Shown piece by piece: positions 35,500 to 43,906 of a DNA stretch of 43,906 nucleotides. Origin of the DNA: Xylaria sp. FL1777. Taxonomy: Eukaryota > Ascomycota > Sordariomycetes > Xylariales > Xylariaceae. Below the pieces are notes generated by a model. It was not told the origin of the DNA and ran no database searches. It saw nothing but the letters and a program-made list of their open reading frames with translations. Numbering within the stretch: position 1 is the first letter of the stretch; each line of letters opens with the position of its first letter. Location of the stretch: NCBI GenBank assembly GCA_022578965.1, contig MU400783.1, forward strand, positions 1-43,906, in the 5' to 3' direction. Both the position numbers and the translations under genes were made by a program.

Positions 35500-37620
35500 A
35501 TTAATATAACTTTATAAGTATTGTTTTAATATTTAGTTTAGTTTTTTTGTTTGTTTATTGGTTTATAGGTAATAAGCTATTAAAAACTTAAGTTTAACGC
35601 TAATAAGTTTAAAAAAACTTGTTTTAAATTTAAAAGTAAACAATTTATTTTAGTTTAAAACAATTCTTTTTAGTAGTTTATGTTTATTTAAGTATTAACG
35701 TATAAAAGCATATGCAAGCTGCTTAGCTATAGCATTTCTTTTAAATAGTAAAAAGTAAGCATACTTAATAAGTTTATTAATAATAACTTATATTTTATTG
35801 TATTGTACTTTTATAACCAGATTAATTAATAGAAGTAATGCTATAATAAAATCTTAAGTAATAGTGTGCTATGCTTATTTAAGTATTTATATAAGTTATA
35901 GTAGTCCGTAAGGCTTATATTAAGCTGCTTTAGCTTTATTGCAAATGTTGCATTTTTTTATAATAGTTTTAACTATATTTTATAGTTTTAAAAAGTCGTA
36001 TTTTTTCTGCAGTTATTAAACTATTTTTATTGTTTTTTAATGTTTATATAATAAGTATTTATAAAAATTCTTAATAAACTTGTTTTATAAAGCTTTTAGT
36101 AAGTAAACCTTATGTTTATATATTAGCTTATTGTTTTTTAATCTTTTATGCTTTTATAGTTCTTTTAGTTCTTTAAGATTATAAGCTTGTTATAGCTATA
36201 CATTTATAAGGTTTTTAAGTATGGTTTTAATTTTTAAGCTTTTATTTTGTTGCAGATATAATACTTAAATGTTTCTTTTTAGAATTTTGAATTCTTTTTA
36301 ACTTTGTTAACTAAGTATGTTTGCTTAAATGTTTTTTTTTTTCTTAATATAACATATTTTAAAGTTGAATTTAAAAAGAAAAACTATTTAATTTTTATGT
36401 TATTTAGTAATTTTTTATATAGTTATAAATTTTGTTAAGTTTTAATAATTTAAATAAATTTTAATAAGTTCTATAGTTTTTATAAAAAACAGTTCTTACT
36501 TTTTAAGTGCTATAATAATTACAAGTAGTTTTTTGTTATATATAAAGTATTATAGTGCTGCGTTTTGTAGTGCTTTAAAATAGTAGGCTACTAAGTGCTA
36601 TTTTTTGTTGTTTTTTAGTTGTTTTAGTACTTTTGCAATTATTCCGTTTAAGGCGTTTATTTTTAGCTTTTTTTTCTTTTGTAAGTTAAGTAGTTTAACC
36701 ATAAAGTTAGAAATAACTTTTAGCTTTAGTTCTTTAAAAGCTTTTTGAGCTTCTTTTAAAATTAAGAAAGATTTTTTTTTGTATTTTTTCTTTGTGTACT
36801 TCGTAAAGTAACATGCTATTTTTCTAAAGTTTTAAATTAACATCCGAATATAGTTTAAAAATCCTAACGCTTATTATATATTTATAACGGTAGCTAAGTT
36901 AAGTATTTTTTAATTTTGTACTGTATTAATTTTTAATTATTAAATCTATATTTGTTCTAAAGTAATCGTAAATCTTAAGAAATTAATCTTTTATATATGC
37001 CAAACATATTTCTTTAGGTTAAATCGTATTTTTGCTTGTTTAAGTGTTTTTAATACTAAGGTAACGTGCTTTTTATGTTCTTTAAGTATTCTAAAGTAAA
37101 TTAAAATGTTATTTAAATAAATAAACATAAATTTGTTTAAAAATTTCTATAAAATCGTTATTATTATGTATTAAAAGCTAGCTAGTATGTTCTATAGTTC
37201 TTATAGTATAACTATATATTTATATAGTTTATATACTGTTCGTATAGCAGTTTTTTATTTTTTTTTTTTAGCTATTCTAATAACATAATATTTATTTAAG
37301 ATATTAACTGCTATAAACTATTCTGCTTAGCTAATGTTTTCTTTTATAGTTACTAGTAAAATAAAAAAGTATTTATTTGTAATAATAATTGCGTTTAATA
37401 GTTAGTAATTAACTATTACTTGCTATACTAGTTTTTCTTTTTTATTAATTAGTTGTTTTTTATTTTTTATTTTAAGTACTAGCACTATAGAATATTTAGC
37501 AGATAACTAAAACTTCTTTAGGAATCCTTTTGCTAAATTTTTCTAAATATATTTTTATAAAGCGTTTGTTTTATTTAAGCTTATATAGTATACTTAATAA
37601 AGCTTTAGTTAACATTTTTT
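35500..37620 (-). pseudogene. pol relic of the Gypsy element (RT, RNase H, integrase)
   Basis: Minus-strand reading. Reverse transcriptase spans about 37620-37000; its catalytic box at 37119-37108 reads YLNN followed by ILIY, where Gypsy enzymes have YLDD, so both catalytic Asp codons now read Asn. After it come EHKKHV and RFNLKK, typical of the RT thumb side, then an RNase H entry with AQKAFKELK at about 36760. Integrase shows a zinc-finger CNIC at 35952-35941 followed by KAKAA and YKPYGLL, and a core piece (KYAYFLLFKRNAIAKQLAYA) at about 35770-35705. Many in-frame TAA/TAG codons interrupt it. The order RT-RNase H-integrase excludes Copia. Family assignment is secure; exact ends are not. Confidence 0.85.
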
Positions 37621-40600
37621 CTTAATAGAAATATAGTAGTTCTATAGGCCATATTTAGAAAGTTTTTCTTTTTTTTTTTTTTTGAATAGTTTATAAAATT
37701 TGTAATATACTTTTAATATTCTATTTAGAATTTTTTTTGCGATTTTTCTGATTTTTTTGCTTTGTTTTTTACTTTTTTAATCAATAGTTTTTGCTTTCTA
37801 TTAAATTAAAAGGTTGCTAGTTTCTAGCTATAGTATTCCCAAAATAATATTATAATTAAATATATTAGCAATATTTAATATAATTTGTTTTTTGTATTTT
37901 TGTATAAATATATCGAAAGGTTTAGTTTTTTTAAGTATATAACCGTTATTATAGCTAGAAGTATTTTTATTAAATCTTTTAATTTTCTAGGATTTTTGCT
38001 TATATTTCTAAGGAATTTTATTTTGTTTTACTACTTTAAGTAAAATTATATTAGCTTATGTTTTTAAGTTAATTAAAGTGTTATACTTTTTTCTTTAATA
38101 TATAAGTTTAACTTTAAATTAGTTTTGCTAATTATTGCATTAAACTTTACGTAAGGCTTTAGTTTTTTTAGCTATTTGCTGCCTTTTTAGCAAATGCTTA
38201 TTTTATTTTTTGACTTTTTTTTGTTAGATATTTAGGTGCTTATTTTATTTTGTACTCTAAATGTTATTATACTTTGTTTTGTTTTTGCTTTTAAGCAGGC
38301 TTTAAATTGCAGTTTTTAAGCTTTTTTACTTTTAGCAATTATTTTTTAGTATAGCTATGCTTTAATTAGCTAGTAATATTTATAGCAGTTATTTTTATAT
38401 TTCTTTAAAATAATGTTATAAATATAATTAAAATCCTTTTTAAATGTTGTAAATTCTTGTAAATCTTTATAGTAAACTATAGTTATAACTAACTACTTTA
38501 ATTTGTAAAAGTTCCGTATTTTTATTTTTGCAATTCGTTTAAGAAACTAATTATTCTTTAGTTTGTTAAGTAAATATTAATAGCAATAATATATTATATA
38601 GCAATTCTATAGTACTTTGTTATGTCCTAGATCTTTTAAGCGTAAAATATTATTATTATCTCTTATTATAGTTTTATTATAGTAATAACTTTTAGCAATT
38701 AGTTAAATTGCTAGTTTTAGTCTTTAAAACGTATTAGTTTTTGCGCTAACTATTAGTACTTTTTTGTTTTGTTATATTTAAAGCAGTTTAAGCTATAAAA
38801 ATACTTTATTTATTTTTATTAGTTTTTTTTCTATAATGTTTTTTATAGCTTTTAATTTTATTTGTTTTTGTTTTAAAGTTTTATAAGTTTTATTTTTTTA
38901 GGTTTACTTAGCAACTAAGTGTTCTAGTAGTTTATAATTAGTTTAGTAATTACACTATTTATAGTTATAGTTTTGTTTTTTTAAATATAATTTTCTTTTA
39001 GGCTATATTTTAGGCCTTAATAGTTTAAAGTTTTTGTAGTTTTATAAGTTTGCTAACTATATTAACTTACTACTTTTTATTGTTTGCTATTTTTAGTTAA
39101 ACCATTTTTTTAAGTTATATATTAAATAACTTTAATTGTTTATATAGCAAATATATTTTTTTGTAATTTGTTTTAATAATTGCAAAGCTCCTAAATAATA
39201 TTTATATGCTTGTTTATTTTAACTTATATAAATAAAGCATTTAAATTTGTTTAGTGTAGCATTTCTGTTTTAACCTAAAATAATAACTTTATACTTTTGC
39301 TTTAAAAACGTATTTTTTAAGTTGCTTTGTTGTTTTTTATTGTTTTAGACTTTTATAACTTGTACTTTTTTTTTAGGTTAAAGAATCTTTTCTTTTTTAT
39401 AGCTTTTTTTTCCGTTTTTTTTCTTAAATCAACATTATTTTTAAAAGTGTTTTTTCTTTTTATAGTTATAACATTTAACTTTAAACATATTTTAAGATTG
39501 TTATTCCTAGATTTTACTAATTTGCTTAGATTTCTGTTTAATATTTTTTTAAGTATTTTTTTTTTTGTTTTTTTTAGTTCTTTTAGTTTTAAAGTACTAA
39601 TTAAATAATTGTTAATTAATTATAATAGCTATATTAATATACGTATTAATTTTTGCTAGTTTATTTATCTTATATAGTTTGTTTTAAACTTAAGTTTTAA
39701 GTTTACTATAAAATAAATAAAATAATGCAAGCTTAAGCAATCTTAAGATTGCTGCTAATTGTTTAAATTTTATAGCATAATTTACTGCTACTTTTGTTTG
39801 TTTTAAGCAATAAAGTGCTTTTTTTGCGTGTTTTGCTTTTTAAGTGTTTTTAAATAATACTTTTATTTGATTTTTAAACTTAACGTAGTTCTTAAAAATC
39901 TTTTTTGTTTTTAGCTTAAAGTTGGTTAACTTGTTAGCTTTTAAAAAATCTTTTAAAATAAGTTAAAACTATTTTAGTACTTTTTCTAATAAGAATTATA
40001 AAGTAATTATTATTTTTTAGTTTTTTTTTGTAATAGTAATAAAGTGTTATTTTAAATAAAGTTTAGCGTAAATTAAAAAAGCTTTTATATCTGTAGATCT
40101 ATTATAAAGCTTTAAAGCAGTAAGTTTAAAACCTTTAATGTTTAGCATTTTTAATATTATAAATAATCCTAATAATAAAAGTAGCAGTAATAATAAAAAG
40201 TTAGGTTTTTTATTTTAAATTACTACTTTAGGTATAGCAGTAATAAAAGTAAGCGTTAGGTTTACTAGTAGTAGTATTAACATTAGTTATAATATAATTA
40301 TTTGTTTAAAGCTTTAACTTGTTATTATAGTAGCAATTATTATTACTGCTTTAATTACTATAGCTAATGTTTATGCTAGTTTAAAAATTATAACGCTTAG
40401 TATTTAAGCTGCTTTTTAAGCTAAAGCAACTAGTTTGCTTTATAACGCTAACATTAATATTAGTTTTTTTTTACTGCTGCTATTTAACTTCTTTTTTTTT
40501 ACTACTGCTTTTCTTTTAATAAAAATAGCTAATAAAAGTGCTAAGGTTTATTGTTTTAGTACGTTGCTAGTTCTAAAAATCTTTAAAATCTTTAAACTTA

Positions 40601-40815
40601 ATTTTTAACTTTTTGTTTTTAGTAGCATAATCTAGATCTGGTTTATTAGTTATTAAGTAAGGTTTACTTACGTAATGCTATTTAGCATTTTTGTTTTTTA
40701 AATATCTCTTTAGTATACTTTTAAAAGTTTATTTTATAAATTATTTATTACTTAACTTTTTATACTAGTATTTATTTTTGTATATTAAGTTTTATTAATT
40801 AAAAAGCTATTAAAG
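37621..40815 (-). other. 5' internal part of the Gypsy element (expected gag and protease)
   Basis: By position this should encode gag and protease, reading toward lower coordinates from the right LTR. I could not recognise a gag zinc knuckle or a protease active site through the mutations. A plus-strand ORF at 39327-39608 is antisense, T-rich and considered an artefact of composition. Confidence 0.5.
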
Positions 40816-41334
40816 TATAATAAACTTATTATATATTAATATAACAGGTTTGCTTTTAAGGTTTTGATTTGCAAGTAATAATAGGATTTTTAACAGTAGT
40901 CCGTTAAAGAGGTTTTTAAAGTACTTCTATTACTATGCATTAATAAAGGTCTTAAAAAATTAAAAGTAATAAGTATATTAGTGCTTAGCAGTTATAAGAA
41001 AAATTAATAGCTAAAAAGCTAAAAACTAAATAAATAACTAAATATAAAAAGTGCATAATTATATAAACAAAAAAAACAGTAGTAGTAATTTATAAACGTT
41101 GCTTTTTCTAATAAGCTTAACGTTATATTGTTTTAAGTCTGTAGCTTAATAAACTTAACGCTTAAGTCCGTTAAGTTTAAGGCTTAATAAACTCAACGCT
41201 TAAGTTTATCGAATCCATGCATTAAACCTTCATAGTAGTTTAAATACATATTTTTTCAACGAATAGGACTTCTTTTACACATGCTTTTTTTACACCTGGC
41301 CTCTTAACCGGCCTAGTTAGCCCATTTCGTAACA
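40816..41334 (-). repeat. 5' LTR of the Gypsy element (right copy)
   Basis: 519 bp, same length as the left copy. Its outer start reads TATAATAAAC where the left copy has TGTAACGGAC, so transitions have destroyed the terminal TG. The last 41 bases (41294-41334) remain GC-rich and almost identical to the left copy. As the element reads on the minus strand this copy would hold the promoter. Confidence 0.95.
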
Positions 41335-41339
41335 TAATT
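41335..41339 (+). repeat. Target-site duplication, right copy
   Basis: TAATT, identical to 33591-33595. Confidence 0.8.
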
Positions 41340-43906
41340 AAGCTATAAAAAATAAAAAAAATATAATAAGTTATAAAAGCTTTTTAAGTTTATAAAAGCT
41401 GCAATATAACTTTTAGTGCTTTAAATATTTTAAGTATTAAAAAATATAATAGCTTACTTTATTTTTTTAGTTATTATACTATAAAGCGCTTTAAAAAATA
41501 ATAACTAATAAAAGCTAAAATAATAGATTTTTTTTTCTTTATTTTTTGTTTTTTTATTAATTGTTTTATTCTTTATTTTTACTAATTATATAAGTTTATA
41601 TAATTAAATTATAATATATAAAACTATTTTTTTTTGCTTAAAACTAAGCATGTTTTTTATAGCTTTTTTTTTATTAGTTTTATATTTGTTAGTTTTATAG
41701 TAACTAGCTTATTAATACTTCTTTTATTATTACATTAAAAACATAAGTTTTTATTTTATTTTAACGTTTTTTAAATAGCTTAACAGCTTAGTTTTAATAT
41801 AAATTATTATTGCTTTTTTTTAAAAATGTATAAAAACAAAAAAAACAGAAATAAAAACTGCTTATTAGTTTTAATTACCTAAGTTTATTTTATTGCACTA
41901 ATACTTATATATAAGTTTTTTTATTTTTAATTGCTTTATTATTTTTATTTAAAACTAAATAGCTTTTTTTGCTTTTAGTTCAAACTATTTAATACTTAAT
42001 AAAAACTTTAAAACTACTAAAAGGCAAAAAATACTATTATTATATTTTAAAAAGTTATTAGTTTATATTTTATGCGCTTAAACTACTAGCAATAATTTAA
42101 AGCTATTATTAAGCAATAATAAGCATTTAATAAAGCAACAAACATTTAAGCAAAATTTAAAGCAAGCTTAATAAAAATAAAATCTTGCTACAAAAAATTA
42201 AGCAGAATTATTTAAAATATATAAAGCTAAAAAAATAAAAACTAAAAAAAAAACAAAAAAAAATTTAACAATTTAATATTAATAATTTTTATTTTATATA
42301 TTTTAAATTTTTTATTATAAAAGTTTTATATATTTACTTTTATAAATGTTATAACTTAACTTTTTATATAATAATTATTTTTTTCTTATTTATTATGCTT
42401 AGAAAAGAATTTATAAGCTATATAATAAAAAAAAATAATTGCAAATTATATTAAAAAAAACATTGCTATATAAGCAAATTGTTTAATTTTTTTATTTTAT
42501 TTTACTTTATATAATTTATTTAATTTATTTTTTTAGCTATTTTTTTAAATACTTAAGCGTTATGCTAATCTTTTAAGCAATATTAAATTATTGCTTATTA
42601 ATATTACTTTTAATAAGCTAAATAATAAAATTAGCTTAAAAAAAGCGCTTTAATTTACGTTTTAATTTAGTTTTTTTTTTAATTAAACAAACAAAAGTAT
42701 TTTTAATTAAAACTATTTATTTTTTTAAGTTTTTAAGCATAAAATCTTTTTTAACTACTATAGTTATTATATTAGCTTTAAAATATTTAGCTATATTGCT
42801 TTTAAACTTATAAAATAAATAGTTTTATAACTAAATAATAAATACATAATTAGTATATATATTAAACTTTTATTTTAAAATAGTGCAGCAAAAAAAAAAA
42901 AAATAAAGCTTTATATACTTTTTGCTTTTAGCTATTATTAGCAACTATTTATAATACTTATAAAGTATAACATTTTATATTTTAAATAGTTATATAAATA
43001 TAGCTATAAATTAATAAAAGTTATAAAAAATTCAATATATATATTTGTTTTAAAAACTACTTTTAGTTGCTTTTATATATAATAAACAAAATTTTAAATG
43101 CTTTTGCTTTTTTATTTAATTAAAGTTAGCTTAAATATATTAATTTATATAATATATATAAAAAAAATTATAACTAACTTTTTATTAAATATATTTATTA
43201 TTAGCGTTATTATTAAAAATTTTAATTTATAAATAGTTTAATGCTTAATTATATAAAACAAAAAAAGTTAGCTAAATAAAAAAAACAAAATTTAAAAAAA
43301 AAAAAAGCATATATATTTTATTACTTATTAATAAACTTAATTTTTTAAATATTATAAGTGCAATTATTTATTAGTTAAGCAGTATTAATTTTTTAAATAT
43401 TAATTAACTATTATAATGCTTTTTAATTATTAAAAACTTTATTAATAACAAAAAAATTATTTTTTAAGTGCTTAATTAAACAAGCATTAATTATGCTACT
43501 TAAAAACAAAAACTTTATAATAAAAGCATAAACTAAGTAGTTTAAAGATTTAAGCACTAAAAAAAAAAATTGCAAAAAAAATCTAAGCTTTAAAACTACT
43601 TAAAGAAAAATAAATTAAAAAAAAAAACAAGCCTTTTTTTTATACTTACTAAAGCTTAAGTTATTTATTTTGCTATTAATAGCAATAAATGTTTAAAAAA
43701 AATAAGTTATAAATATATTAAAAAAAAGCTAAAAAGTAACTATTTAACTAACTAAAACTATTTTATTTGCTTATTTTTTAATTAATATTAGCATAAATAT
43801 ATAAAAAATAATTATTATAAAAGCATTTAATAATTAATAATTTATTTTAGTAATAAAATAATTAATTAATAAATTAAAAATAATATAATAAGTTTATAAA
43901 AAAAAA
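41340..43906. other. AT-rich flank, content not recognised
   Basis: Same composition as the rest of the block, with no coding frame, LTR or domain that I can identify. The 3' remainder of the plus-strand Gypsy relic could lie here if the complete element interrupted it, but I saw no matching sequence. Confidence 0.5.

Larger units (their letters stand above)
33596..41334 (-). mobile_element. Complete but RIP-degraded Ty3/Gypsy LTR retrotransposon
   Basis: 7739 bp bounded by two 519-bp LTRs and a TAATT target duplication. It reads on the minus strand: reverse transcriptase, RNase H and integrase relics follow each other toward lower coordinates, and a 13-base polypurine tract (minus strand, 34130-34118) sits three bases inside the left LTR, which is therefore the 3' LTR. 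The internal region is 6.7 kb, enough for gag and pol, but no frame is open. LTR ends are TGTAACG...CGTAACA, a near inverted repeat. A primer-binding site could not be recognised beside the right (5') LTR. It lies just right of the plus-strand Gypsy relic, perhaps inserted in its 3' part. Inactive. Confidence 0.9.
23430..43906. other. AT-rich block of RIP-degraded repeats
   Basis: From about 23.43 kb to the window end the sequence becomes long A and T runs with TA-rich words, almost no CpG, GG or CC, and stops in every frame. Where a protein can be recognised (see the three retroelements) stops and amino-acid changes are those expected from C-to-T and G-to-A transitions. This is the pattern of RIP in Pezizomycotina. 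Less damaged islands are the LINE ORF1 relic (about 30.1-31.2 kb) and the two LTRs. The right edge lies outside the window. Confidence 0.9.

Noticed and set aside
39327..39608. 93-codon hydrophobic plus-strand ORF resembling a membrane protein
   Set aside because: T-rich DNA always yields Phe/Leu/Ile; it is antisense within the internal region of the Gypsy retrotransposon.
33596..41334. Copia-type assignment for the LTR element
   Set aside because: Integrase lies after reverse transcriptase and RNase H in the reading direction, and the RT box fits Ty3/Gypsy.

Overview
The window comes from a filamentous ascomycete (Pezizomycotina; probably a Sordariomycete, by overall impression only). The genes carry short 47-73 nt GT-AG introns with CTAAC/CTAAT branch points. 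The products are typical fungal nuclear and membrane proteins, and the right-hand half is an extremely AT-rich block of repeat-induced-point-mutation (RIP)-style degraded retrotransposons.

Left half (1 to about 23.4 kb, normal base composition). Four genes are well supported. In order they are: a SNF2/Snf21-type SWI/SNF-RSC ATPase on the minus strand (7250 to 2892, three exons, 1411 aa by my splice model); a WDR70-family WD40 protein on the minus strand (10434 to 8692); a NIPA-like (DUF803) magnesium-transporter family membrane protein on the plus strand (11482 to 13619, one 47 nt intron); and a bHLH transcription factor with an SREBP-type basic region on the minus strand (16648 to 15671). 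A small cysteine-rich secreted protein (876 to 676, minus) is a good candidate fifth gene. A 225-codon ORF beside the AT-rich boundary is weak. The genes are independent units, not a cluster; two of them (the remodeler and the WDR70 homologue) act on chromatin. The stretch 16.65-22.4 kb holds nothing I can recognise.

Right half (about 23.4 kb to the end). Composition changes within a few hundred bases to long A/T runs, and no intact gene is visible. Reading through the mutations I could identify three retroelements. (1) A full-length Ty3/Gypsy LTR retrotransposon lies on the minus strand at 33596-41334, with two 519-bp LTRs and a perfect 5-bp target duplication (TAATT). (2) The RNase H-integrase part of a second, different Gypsy element lies on the plus strand at about 31.56-33.48 kb, just left of the first element. 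(3) The ORF1 of a Tad-clade LINE lies on the plus strand at about 29.9-31.3 kb, its CCHC zinc knuckle altered by transitions. The rest of the block is presumably older relics that I could not name.

No new defence, metabolic or signalling system is evident. The features most worth a second look are the nested, RIP-damaged retroelements, the unusual survival of C and G mainly as GpC, and the small cysteine-rich secreted protein.
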